This document shows positions 43,343-51,408 of a stretch of DNA of 64,000 bases, piece by piece. The notes under the pieces were generated by a model. The model was not told the origin of the DNA. It saw only the letters and a program-made list of their open reading frames with translations, and did not search any database. The stretch spans positions 1 to 64,000 of the forward strand of contig JAEZGX010000011.1 of NCBI GenBank assembly GCA_023416735.1, in the 5' to 3' direction. Origin of the DNA: Verrucomicrobiota bacterium. GTDB lineage: Bacteria > Verrucomicrobiota > Verrucomicrobiia > Opitutales > Opitutaceae. A program made the position numbers and the translations under genes. Each line of letters opens with the position of its first letter. The first letter of the stretch is position 1.

Positions 43343-44404
43343 ATGTCCAAAACTCTTCTCGTCACCGGCTCCTCCGGCCTCATTGGCTCCGAAGTCTGCG
43401 TCTATTTCGCCCGCGAACTCGGTTACACTGTCCACGGCGTCGACAACAACCAGCGCGCCATCTTCTTCGGCCCGCAAGGCGACACCCGTTGGAACCAGAG
43501 CCGCCTCGCTTCCGAACTCAAAGGCTTCGTTCACCACGAGCTCGATATCCGCGACCGCGCCGGCGTCCTTAATCTCGTCAAAACCGTCAAACCCGACGTC
43601 ATCGTTCACACCGCCGCGCAACCGTCGCACGACCGCGCCGCCGCGATTCCCTTCGACGATTTCGATACCAACGCCGTCGGCACGCTCAACTTCCTCGAAG
43701 CTGCCCGGCAGTTCGCGCCCGAGTCCCCGTTCGTTCACATGTCGACGAACAAGGTTTACGGCGACGCCCCTAATCGCATCGCGCTCAAGGAACTCGAAAC
43801 CCGCTGGGACTACGCCGATCCCGCCTACGAACACGGCATCGCCGAAACCTTCACCATCGACCAGTCGAAGCATTCGCTCTTCGGCGCCTCCAAGGTCGCC
43901 GCCGACGTCATGGTGCAGGAATACGGCCGCTACTTCAACCTGCCCTGCTGCGCCCTCCGCGGCGGCTGCCTCACCGGCCCGAATCACTCCGGCGTCGAGC
44001 TCCACGGCTTCCTTTCCTACCTCGTGAAATGCAACCTCGAGGGTCGCGAGTATAAAGTTTTTGGATACAAGGGAAAACAGGTCCGCGACAACATCCACTC
44101 CCTCGACGTCGCCCGCTTCATGGCCGCCTTCGTCGCCGCCCCGCGCGCCGGAGAGGTCTATAATCTCGGCGGCGGCAAAGCCAACAGCACCTCCATCCTC
44201 GAAGCGTTTCAGATCGCCGAGAAATTCACCGGCAAGAAACAGGTCTATACCTACGTCGACCAGAACCGCATCGGCGACCACATCTGTTACTACTCCGATC
44301 TGCGCAAGATGCGCGCGCACTATCCCGCTTGGGACATCACCCAGTCCCTCGAGGAAACCATCCGTCAGATCGTCGAAGCCTGGCAGCGCCGGCCCAAGTC
44401 CTGA
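43343..44404 (+). CDS. SDR-family NAD-dependent epimerase, CDP-paratose-2-epimerase-like, Tyr-to-Phe variant
   Basis: 353 residues of the extended SDR fold. The NAD-binding motif is LVTGSSGLIGSEVCVYF. The substrate-side blocks HMSTNKVYGDAPN, LETRWDYAD, NLGGGKANSTSILEAF and the C-terminal DIRKM-like SDLRKMRAHYPAWDI recall RfbE (CDP-tyvelose/paratose 2-epimerase). The catalytic YxxxK is changed: the segment reads HSLFGASK, with F180 in place of Tyr and K184 kept. Either a different residue does the acid-base chemistry or the activity differs. It heads the surface-sugar gene cluster and is closed by its own terminator. Confidence 0.8.
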   Translation: MSKTLLVTGSSGLIGSEVCVYFARELGYTVHGVDNNQRAIFFGPQGDTRWNQSRLASELKGFVHHELDIRDRAGVLNLVKTVKPDVIVHTAAQPSHDRAAAIPFDDFDTNAVGTLNFLEAARQFAPESPFVHMSTNKVYGDAPNRIALKELETRWDYADPAYEHGIAETFTIDQSKHSLFGASKVAADVMVQEYGRYFNLPCCALRGGCLTGPNHSGVELHGFLSYLVKCNLEGREYKVFGYKGKQVRDNIHSLDVARFMAAFVAAPRAGEVYNLGGGKANSTSILEAFQIAEKFTGKKQVYTYVDQNRIGDHICYYSDLRKMRAHYPAWDITQSLEETIRQIVEAWQRRPKS

Positions 44405-44408
44405 CGTG

Positions 44409-44436
44409 AAGCCCGGCCTCCTCGCCGGGCTTTTTT
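44409..44436 (+). terminator. rho-independent terminator
   Basis: AAGCCCGGC-CTCCTC-GCCGGGCTT is a perfect 9-bp stem followed by TTTT, 5 nt after the epimerase stop codon. Confidence 0.92.
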
Positions 44437-44512
44437 ATTATCTTTTCCGCTGCCGTCACATTTCAGTGAACCCGCGCAGCCTCCCCACTCCGCATTTGAA
44501 CAAACCTCACAA

Positions 44513-45139
44513 ATGCGTTTTGGCATCCTCGTCATGTCCGCACTCCGCTCCGTCTTCCTCGCTGCCCTCGCGCTGAGTGCCTCGTCCGCGTCGCTCCCTG
44601 CCGCCGATTCCGCGAAGAACGAATCTCCTTTCCTGCCTCCCGCCGGTGCCCCCGCTCCCGCCGCCAAAGAACCCTCCGCCTACAGCTTCGCGGGCATGAC
44701 CGTCCTCAACGGCGAAACTCTTCTCAGTATCACCCGCGAGTCCGACAAACGCAGCACTTGGATCCCCGTCGGCAAGACCGTCGGCGACATCACCGCCGTC
44801 AGCTACGATCCCAAAAAAGACGAAGCCGTCATCCGCGTCGACGGCCGCGAGCTCACCTTGGCGATCCGAAAATCCGTCGTCGTCGCCGCGCCCGCCCATC
44901 GCCCGCCCGTCGCCGCCCGCACCTTGCCCGCTCCAAGCGCCGCAACCTCGCCCGCGCCCGAGCCTGAACCGGTCAAAATGCCTCCGTTGAGCCAGCAGGA
45001 GGAAAAGGAAATGGAAGCGCGCATGCTCGTTTCGGATCTCCTCGAGATCGGCCAGCAACAACGCCGCGCTTACGAGGCCGCCCAACGCGAGGCCGCCGCC
45101 AAAGCCGCCGCCGACTCCCGCGCCAAAAACGCCAAGTAA
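44513..45139 (+). CDS. hypothetical secreted protein with coiled C-terminus
   Basis: 208 residues. A signal peptide (residues ~1-31, ending SASLPAAD) is followed by a Pro/Ala linker. A compact domain (YSFAGMTVLNGETLLSITRESDKRSTWIPVGKTV, then YDPKKDEAVIRVDGRELTLAIRKS) resembles the periplasmic HR-like domain of pilus or secretion proteins such as GspC/PilP. The last ~60 residues are a Glu/Ala/Arg helix, probably coiled coil. A second Met at 44534 is an equally good start. The link to type II secretion or pili is suggestion only; it sits between two epimerase genes. Confidence 0.6.
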   Translation: MRFGILVMSALRSVFLAALALSASSASLPAADSAKNESPFLPPAGAPAPAAKEPSAYSFAGMTVLNGETLLSITRESDKRSTWIPVGKTVGDITAVSYDPKKDEAVIRVDGRELTLAIRKSVVVAAPAHRPPVAARTLPAPSAATSPAPEPEPVKMPPLSQQEEKEMEARMLVSDLLEIGQQQRRAYEAAQREAAAKAAADSRAKNAK

Positions 45140-45242
45140 GCCGCCGCGCACACGCTGTTCGCGAAAGGCGCAACTCACTCCGCGCGTCACACCTCAACTT
45201 TCCCCTTCCGCCTTACGGCCCGCGCTGCTTCCTTCCAGCCAC

Positions 45243-46316
45243 ATGAAACTCCTCATCACCGGAGTCTGTGGCTTCGTCGGTAGCACCCTTGCCCGCGCCT
45301 TCGCCGCCAGCGGCTCTCGTCCCGAGATCATCGGCTTCGACAACTTCATCCGCCCCGGCAGCGAATCCAATCGCGACGAGCTCAAGAAACTCGGCGTCCG
45401 CCTCTTTCACGGCGATCTCCGCTCCGCCAGTGACCTCGAAGCCCTTCCGCCCGTCGACTTCGTGATCGACGCCGCCGCCAACCCCAGCGTCCTCGCCGGC
45501 GTCGACGGCAAAACCAGCTCCCGCCAGCTCGTCGAACACAACCTCTCTGGCACCGTCAACATGCTGGAGTTCTGCAAACAACATCGCGCCGGTTTCATCC
45601 TTCTCAGCACCAGCCGCGTCTATTCGATTCCACCTCTCGCCGCGCTCGCCGTCGAACCGCACGAGAACGCTTTTCGCCCCGCCACTTCCGCCCCTCTTCC
45701 GTCCGGCGTCACCGCTGCCGGCATCGACGAAACCTTTTCCACCGCCGCTCCCGTCTCGCTCTACGGCGCCACCAAGCTCGCCTCCGAAGCCCTCGCGCTC
45801 GAATACGGCGAAACCTTCAATCTCCCCGTCTTCATCAACCGCTGCGGCGTCCTCGCCGGCGCCGGCCAGTTCGGTCGCCCTGACCAGGGCATCTTCGCCT
45901 TCTGGCTCAACAGCCACCTCCGCCGCCGTCCGCTCAAATACATCGGCTTCGGCGGACACGGCTATCAAGTCCGCGACTGCCTCCACCCGCGCGACCTCGT
46001 CCCGCTCCTCGAAAAACAATTTTCCGCTCCCGCACTGGCCGCCACCGACCGCATCGTCAACGTCGCCGGCGGCGCCGCATCCGCTTTTTCACTACGCCAG
46101 CTGACCGCGTGGTGCGACACCCGCTTCGGTCCGCATCCGGTTGCTGCCGACTCCAGGCCCCGCCCGTTCGATCTCCCTTGGGTCGTCCTCGATCACACCA
46201 AAGCCACCCGGCTTTGGTCGTGGCAACCGCAGACGCCCACGCCCGCCATCCTCGACGAAATCGCCGCGCACGCCGAACGCCATCCCCACTGGCTCGATCT
46301 CTCCGCCCCGTTCTAA
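45243..46316 (+). CDS. SDR-family NAD-dependent epimerase/dehydratase, CDP-paratose-2-epimerase-like
   Basis: 357 residues. NAD-binding motif LITGVCGFVGSTLARAF, catalytic Ser region LLSTSRVYSIPPLAAL, and intact YGATK (Tyr and Lys). It shares the RfbE-like layout with the gene at 43343 but keeps the tyrosine. The C-terminal half (YIGFGGHGYQVRDCLHPRDLVPLLEKQ) is typical of nucleotide-sugar epimerases. It is followed at 71 nt by a DPM1-like glycosyltransferase and then a RmlD-like reductase, a small cassette likely to make and transfer one unusual sugar. Confidence 0.8.
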   Translation: MKLLITGVCGFVGSTLARAFAASGSRPEIIGFDNFIRPGSESNRDELKKLGVRLFHGDLRSASDLEALPPVDFVIDAAANPSVLAGVDGKTSSRQLVEHNLSGTVNMLEFCKQHRAGFILLSTSRVYSIPPLAALAVEPHENAFRPATSAPLPSGVTAAGIDETFSTAAPVSLYGATKLASEALALEYGETFNLPVFINRCGVLAGAGQFGRPDQGIFAFWLNSHLRRRPLKYIGFGGHGYQVRDCLHPRDLVPLLEKQFSAPALAATDRIVNVAGGAASAFSLRQLTAWCDTRFGPHPVAADSRPRPFDLPWVVLDHTKATRLWSWQPQTPTPAILDEIAAHAERHPHWLDLSAPF

Positions 46317-46386
46317 ATCTAAACCCCCTTCGCTCCGGTCCTTGACCCCCACAACCACACGCTGAAAGCTCGCGCAATTCGTTCTC

Positions 46387-47151
46387 ATGCCCGGCCCTCT
46401 CAACCGCGCCCCTCTCAGCCTCTACTCCGTCATCATTCCCGCGCGCGACGAAGAGGCCTCACTTCCGTCCACGATCGAGGATATCTATCGCACGTTCACG
46501 GCGGAAAACATCCCGCACGAGATCGTCGTCGTCGATGACGGCAGCCGCGATCGCACGTGGGCCGTCCTTCAGGATCTCCGCGAAAAATTCCCCACGCTCG
46601 CGCCCACCCAAAACGCCAGCGGTCTTCACGGCTTCGGCCGCGCCGTCGTTTGGGGACTCGATCACAGCCGCGGCGACGCCGTCGTCATCATGATGGCCGA
46701 CGCCTCCGACTCCCCCGAGCACGCCGTCAATTACTGGCGCCTCCTCAACGAGGGCTACGACTGCGCGTTCGGCTCCCGTTTCGTCAAAGGCGGCAAGGTC
46801 GTCGATTACCCGCGCGTCAAACTCTTCGTCAACCGTCTCGCCAACTTCTTTGTCCGCGTCGGATTCAACATCCCGCTCAACGACACCACCAACGCCTTCA
46901 AAGCCTACCGCCGCATCGTCATCGACGGCTGCCGCCCGTTTCTCGCGCCGCATTTCAATCTCACCGTCGAGATTCCACTCAAAGCCATCGTCCGCGGCTA
47001 CAGTTACACGATCGTTCCGATCTCCTGGCAGAACCGCAAATACGGCGAAGCCAAGCTGAAGATCAAAGAAATGGGCAGCCGCTATTTCTTCATCTGCGCC
47101 TACGTCTGGCTCGAAAAATACTTCAGCCGCGGCGACTACCATCGCCGTTGA
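46387..47151 (+). CDS. family 2 glycosyltransferase, polyprenyl-phosphate type
   Basis: 254 residues, soluble GT-A fold. SVIIPARDEEASLPSTIEDIY and IVVVDDGSRDRTW bind the nucleotide sugar; MMADASDSPEHAVNY takes the place of the DxD motif; FGSRFVKGGKVVDYP and NDTTNAFKAYRR are typical of dolichol/polyprenyl-phosphate sugar synthases. It probably loads a sugar on a lipid carrier at the inner membrane. There is no C-terminal membrane domain. Confidence 0.87.
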   Translation: MPGPLNRAPLSLYSVIIPARDEEASLPSTIEDIYRTFTAENIPHEIVVVDDGSRDRTWAVLQDLREKFPTLAPTQNASGLHGFGRAVVWGLDHSRGDAVVIMMADASDSPEHAVNYWRLLNEGYDCAFGSRFVKGGKVVDYPRVKLFVNRLANFFVRVGFNIPLNDTTNAFKAYRRIVIDGCRPFLAPHFNLTVEIPLKAIVRGYSYTIVPISWQNRKYGEAKLKIKEMGSRYFFICAYVWLEKYFSRGDYHRR

Positions 47152-47245
47152 CCGCGTTTCCCCGACGCCCCTGCCCGCGTCGCACCGGCCGATTTCAACC
47201 TTGTCGCGCCGCACGCCCGCCTCTCGCATTACACTTACCTGAACC

Positions 47246-48121
47246 ATGATCTATCTTCTCGGCGGCTCCGGCTACGTCGGCCACGCCTACCAAGCTCTCC
47301 TCACCCGTAAGGGCATTCCTTTCCGCAATCTCCGTCGCGCTGACGTCGATTACACGAATCCCGCGACACTCCTCGCCGCCCTCCGCGCCGATGGTCCGGA
47401 ATTCCTCATCAACGCCGCCGGCTACACCGGCAAACCCAACGTCGACGCCTGCGAGCTCCACAAGCACGAGTGCCTCTTCGGCAACGCCGTCCTCCCCGGC
47501 ATCGTCGCCGAAGCCTGCGCCGCGGCCGGCGTGCCATGGGGACACGTCTCCTCCGGCTGCATTTACACCGGCGCTCGCCCCGACGGCTCCGGCTTCACCG
47601 AAACCGACGCCCCCAACTTCACCTTCCGCCAAAACAACTGCTCGTTCTACAGCGGTTCGAAAGCGCTCGGCGAAGAGGTCCTCGCCGGCAAACCCGACGC
47701 TTACATTTGGCGCCTCCGCATCCCCTTCAACGAGGTCGACAACCCCCGCAACTACCTCACGAAACTCCTCCGCTACAACACACTCCTCGAAGCCACCAAC
47801 TCCATCTCCCAACTCGAGGAATTCGTCGCCGCCACCTTCGCCTGCTGGGAAAAGCGCGTCCCCTTCGGCCTGTATAACGTCACCAACCCTGGCCAGATCA
47901 CGACCCACGAGGTCGTCGACCTCATCAAGAAAACCGGCGTCTCCAACAAGGACTTCGTCTTCTTCAAAGACGAATCCGACTTCATGCAGCGCGCCGCCAA
48001 AACCCCACGTTCCAACTGCGTCATGGACTCCTCCAAGCTCGCGTCCGTCGGCATCCAAATGACCGAAGTCCACGCCGCCGTAGAACGCGACCTTCGCCGC
48101 TGGCAACGCGCCGCCGCCTGA
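47246..48121 (+). CDS. RmlD-like SDR sugar reductase/epimerase
   Basis: 291 residues. It begins MIYLLGGSGYVGHAYQALL (NAD(P)-binding) and has LINAAGYTGKPNVDACELHK, GHVSSGCIYTG and FYSGSKALGEE (catalytic Tyr and Lys), with IWRLRIPFNEVDNPRNYLTKLL later. This matches the RmlD/NRS-ER branch, which reduces the 4-keto group of dTDP/UDP-4-keto-6-deoxy sugars. With rfbB right downstream it may give dTDP-rhamnose or a related 6-deoxy sugar; rmlC is absent from the window. Confidence 0.8.
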   Translation: MIYLLGGSGYVGHAYQALLTRKGIPFRNLRRADVDYTNPATLLAALRADGPEFLINAAGYTGKPNVDACELHKHECLFGNAVLPGIVAEACAAAGVPWGHVSSGCIYTGARPDGSGFTETDAPNFTFRQNNCSFYSGSKALGEEVLAGKPDAYIWRLRIPFNEVDNPRNYLTKLLRYNTLLEATNSISQLEEFVAATFACWEKRVPFGLYNVTNPGQITTHEVVDLIKKTGVSNKDFVFFKDESDFMQRAAKTPRSNCVMDSSKLASVGIQMTEVHAAVERDLRRWQRAAA

Positions 48122-48162
48122 GCTTCCGGTCCTTCAACCTTCAACTTTCACCCATCGACAAG

Positions 48163-49227
48163 ATGAATCTTCTCGTCACCGGCGGCTGCGGCTTCATCGG
48201 CTCCAACTTCATCCGCCAGCGCCTCACTGGCTCCCGCTCTGGGCTAACCAAACTCGTCAATCTCGACGCCCTCACCTACGCCGGCAATCCCGCGAACCTC
48301 GCCGATCTCGCCTCCGATCCGCGCTACGTTTTCGCGCACGGCGACATCGGCGACGCCGCCCTCGTCTCCCGTCTCCTCGCCGACCACGAGATCGACGCGA
48401 TCGTCAATTTCGCCGCCGAATCTCACGTCGACCGCTCCATCGATTCCCCCGAGCCCTTCGTCCAAACCAACGTCGTCGGCACCCTCCGCCTCCTCAACGC
48501 CGCCCGGCTCCACTGGTCGAAACTTCCCGAGCCGCGCAAATCCGCTTTCCGCTTCCTCCACGTCTCGACCGACGAAGTTTACGGCACGCTTTCTCCCACC
48601 GATCCCGCCTTCACCGAGGAAACGCCCTTTGCCCCGAACTCGCCCTACGCCGCTTCCAAAGCCGCCAGCGATCACCTCGTCCGCTCCTATCAGCACACCT
48701 ACAAATTCCCCACGCTGACGACTAACTGCTCCAACAACTACGGCCCCTTCCACTTTCCCGAGAAACTCATCCCGCTGGTCATCCTCAACGCCCTCGAAGG
48801 CAAACCGCTCCCCATCTACGGCGACGGCCTCCAAATCCGCGACTGGCTCTACGTCGAAGACCACGCCGCCGCCATTTGGGAAGTCCTCCAGAAAGGCCGC
48901 ATCGGCGAGACCTACAACATCGGCGGCTGGAACGAAAAACCCAACATCGAGATAGTCCGCACCATCTGCCGCCTGCTTGACGAGAAATCTCCTCGCCCCG
49001 ACGGCAAATCCTACGCCGACCAGATTACTCACGTTGCCGACCGCCCCGGCCACGATCGCCGTTACGCCATCGACGCCACGAAAATCCACCGCGAACTCGG
49101 CTGGAAACCTCAGGAAACCTTCGAAACCGGCATCGCCAAAACCGTCGACTGGTATCTCCAGCACCGCGACTGGGCCGCCGACATCACCGCCAAAAAATAC
49201 GCCCGCGAGCGCCTCGGCGTCGCCTGA
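48163..49227 (+). CDS. rfbB: dTDP-glucose 4,6-dehydratase
   Basis: 354 residues, full length. It turns dTDP-glucose into dTDP-4-keto-6-deoxyglucose. NAD-binding TGGCGFIGSNFIRQ, ESHVDRSIDSPEPFVQTNVVGT, the catalytic triad region STDEVYGTL and SPYAASKAASDHLVRSY, NCSNNYGPFHFPEKLIPL and the C-terminal YAIDATKIHRELGWKPQ are all canonical. It is cotranscribed with rfbA and the RmlD-like gene. Confidence 0.96.
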   Translation: MNLLVTGGCGFIGSNFIRQRLTGSRSGLTKLVNLDALTYAGNPANLADLASDPRYVFAHGDIGDAALVSRLLADHEIDAIVNFAAESHVDRSIDSPEPFVQTNVVGTLRLLNAARLHWSKLPEPRKSAFRFLHVSTDEVYGTLSPTDPAFTEETPFAPNSPYAASKAASDHLVRSYQHTYKFPTLTTNCSNNYGPFHFPEKLIPLVILNALEGKPLPIYGDGLQIRDWLYVEDHAAAIWEVLQKGRIGETYNIGGWNEKPNIEIVRTICRLLDEKSPRPDGKSYADQITHVADRPGHDRRYAIDATKIHRELGWKPQETFETGIAKTVDWYLQHRDWAADITAKKYARERLGVA

Positions 49228-49320
49228 TTTTCAAGCCACGCAACACACGCCAAAACCGAAGTCCCCATCCACTTTCGTGTATTTCGTGTTTCTCGTGGTT
49301 CCTCACCTCCTTCCGTCTTC

Positions 49321-50205
49321 ATGAATCGAAAAGGCATCATCCTCGCCGGCGGCTCCGGAACCCGCCTCTACCCGCTCACCATCGCCGTATCCAAACAGCT
49401 GATGCCCGTTTACGACAAGCCGATGGTTTACTACCCGCTGTCGACGCTCATGCTCGCCGGCATTCGCGAGGTCCTGATCATCTCCACTCCGATCGACCTT
49501 CCGCTCTTCGAACGCCTCCTCGGCGACGGCTCCCAGATCGGCCTCAAACTTTCCTACGCCGCCCAACCCAAGCCCGAAGGCCTCGCCCAAGCCTTCCACA
49601 TTGCGGGTGACACCGGTTTCCTCACCGGCAACGAATCCTCCGCCCTCGTGCTCGGCGATAACCTTTTCTACGGCCACGATCTCACCAAATCCCTCGAGCG
49701 CGCCCATTCCCGCACCACTGGCGCTACCATCTTCGGCTACCACGTCGCCGATCCCAAAAGCTACGGCGTCGTCGAATTCGCCCCCGACGGCCGCGTCGTT
49801 TCCCTCGAGGAAAAACCCGCCCAGCCGAAATCCAACTTCGCGATCCCCGGCATCTATTTCTACGATCAGCACGTTGTTTCTCTGGCCCGCTCGCTGAAGC
49901 CTTCCAAACGCGGCGAACTCGAAATCACCGATGTCAATCGCCTCTACCTCGAAGCCAGCCAGCTCCACGTCGAACTCCTCGGCCGCGGCACCGCCTGGCT
50001 CGACACCGGCACCCACGACTCGCTCCTCGACGCCGCTCAATTCGTCTCCGTCATCGAAAATCGCCAGGGCCTGAAAATCGCCTGCCTCGAGGAAATCGCC
50101 TACGCGAAAGGCTGGATCGACCGCTCTACCCTCGAGTCCAACATCCAGAAACTCGGCAAATCCTCTTACGGCGCCTACCTCCGCAAAGTCCTCGCCGACT
50201 CCTAA
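49321..50205 (+). CDS. rfbA: glucose-1-phosphate thymidylyltransferase
   Basis: 294 residues. It makes dTDP-glucose from glucose-1-phosphate and dTTP. The signature GIILAGGSGTRLYPLTIAVSKQ and LMPVYDKPMVYYPLSTLMLAGI at the N-terminus, ALVLGDNLFYGHDL, EEKPAQPKSNFAIPGIYFYD and the C-terminal RGTAWLDTGTHDSLLDA are diagnostic. It supplies the substrate for the preceding rfbB; a terminator follows. Confidence 0.97.
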   Translation: MNRKGIILAGGSGTRLYPLTIAVSKQLMPVYDKPMVYYPLSTLMLAGIREVLIISTPIDLPLFERLLGDGSQIGLKLSYAAQPKPEGLAQAFHIAGDTGFLTGNESSALVLGDNLFYGHDLTKSLERAHSRTTGATIFGYHVADPKSYGVVEFAPDGRVVSLEEKPAQPKSNFAIPGIYFYDQHVVSLARSLKPSKRGELEITDVNRLYLEASQLHVELLGRGTAWLDTGTHDSLLDAAQFVSVIENRQGLKIACLEEIAYAKGWIDRSTLESNIQKLGKSSYGAYLRKVLADS

Positions 50206-50212
50206 CCCCGCC

Positions 50213-50236
50213 GCCCGCCCCCCGGCGGGCTTTTTT
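50213..50236 (+). terminator. rho-independent terminator of rfbA
   Basis: GCCCGCC-CCCC-GGCGGGC is a 7-bp GC stem followed by TTTTTT, 7 nt after the stop codon. Confidence 0.9.
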
Positions 50237-50271
50237 CTTTCGCCTCCCCTCACCTCACCCCAAGCCATTTA

Positions 50272-50333
50272 GTAATACATTATATTACAACTCCAGCCCC
50301 GAGCGCAATCCTACTTGTAATACATTAAATTAC
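50272..50333. repeat. pair of AT-rich 17-bp direct repeats, each nearly palindromic
   Basis: GTAATACATTATATTAC (50272-50288) and GTAATACATTAAATTAC (50317-50333) differ at one base and start 45 bp apart. Each has inverted GTAAT/ATTAC ends. In a genome this GC-rich they stand out. They lie 72-133 bp upstream of the glycosyltransferase at 50406 and may be operators or promoter elements for it. Confidence 0.65.
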
Positions 50334-50405
50334 ACCGGCCCCACATCGGATCTTCTTTTTCGACGTGCGCGACCCCACGCCACTTCCGATGCTCCCTTCC
50401 GCGGC

Positions 50406-51350
50406 ATGCAGGTCAGCTTCATCATTCCTCTCTACAACTGCCTCGCGCTCACGCAGGCCTGCCTAGCTTCCCTCCGCGCCACGGTCCCTCGGGGGATTTC
50501 CCACGAAATCATCTTCGTCGACGATGGCTCCACTGACGGCACGCGCGCGTGGCTCGCATCGCTCGACTCGCCCGAAATCCGCGTCCACCTCAACGAACGC
50601 AATCTCGGCTACGCCGCCGCCAATAACCGCGGCGCCGCCCTCGCCCGCGGCGATGTCCTCGTCCTTCTCAACAGCGACCTGATCCTCACCCGCCGCTGGC
50701 TCGAGCCCATGCTCGCCCTTCACCGCCGCCTCGGCCCGCGCGCCGGCGTCATCGGCAACATCCAACGCACCGTCGCCACGCACGCCATCGACCACTCCGG
50801 CATCGTCATCAACCTCAAAGCCAAGCCCGAACACAGCACCTGGTTCCCTCCTCGCTGGCTCCGCTTCCTCCTCCGCTCCCGCCGCGTGCCCGCCGTCACC
50901 GGCGCCTGCGCCCTCGTTTCTCGCGCGCTCTGGAACGACCTCAATGGCTTCGACGAAGCGTTCCTCAACGGCGCCGAGGACGTCGATCTGTGCCTCCGCG
51001 CCCTCGCCGCCGGCCGCATCAACGCCGTCGCCCTCCGCAGCGTCATTCTCCACCACGTCAGCGCCTCGCCCGGACGCAAACTTCGCAACGAATCCAACAG
51101 CCGGCGTCTCGCCCTTCGCTGGCGGACCGAACTCGAACACCTCGCCTACCATCGCTGGTGCTGGCACTACCTCGATCGCGAATGGACTTCGCCGCACCCC
51201 GCGCTCGCGCACCCCGACGCCCGCGCCGCTCTCTTCTACTCGCTCCGCCTCCGCCGCACGCCCCCAGAAATCGCCGTTGCCGGCATGCGCGCGAACATGG
51301 ACCACGAACTCGCCCGTTGGGAAAAACTCCTCGGTCCTCCCGTCCCGTAG
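50406..51350 (+). CDS. family 2 glycosyltransferase (rhamnosyltransferase-like)
   Basis: 314 residues, GT-A fold: VSFIIPLYNCLALTQACLASL, EIIFVDDGSTDGTRAWL, LNERNLGYAAANNRGAALARGDVLVLLNSDLIL (the NSD equivalent of DxD), VTGACALVSRALWNDLNGFDEAF and GAEDVDLCLRALAAG. This is the WbbL/rhamnosyltransferase-like subgroup that adds sugars to O-antigen or exopolysaccharide. The acceptor is unknown. No membrane segment is seen. Confidence 0.87.
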   Translation: MQVSFIIPLYNCLALTQACLASLRATVPRGISHEIIFVDDGSTDGTRAWLASLDSPEIRVHLNERNLGYAAANNRGAALARGDVLVLLNSDLILTRRWLEPMLALHRRLGPRAGVIGNIQRTVATHAIDHSGIVINLKAKPEHSTWFPPRWLRFLLRSRRVPAVTGACALVSRALWNDLNGFDEAFLNGAEDVDLCLRALAAGRINAVALRSVILHHVSASPGRKLRNESNSRRLALRWRTELEHLAYHRWCWHYLDREWTSPHPALAHPDARAALFYSLRLRRTPPEIAVAGMRANMDHELARWEKLLGPPVP

Positions 51351-51408
51351 CTCGCCAGCTCACAGGCGCTCCTCCGCGTAGTCAGAGCGGCTTCACCCCG
51401 CGACCGAC

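Noticed and set aside
41470..43383. 637-codon minus-strand frame opposite ilvB
   Set aside because: Antisense shadow of ilvB with Gly/Asp/Val-rich composition.
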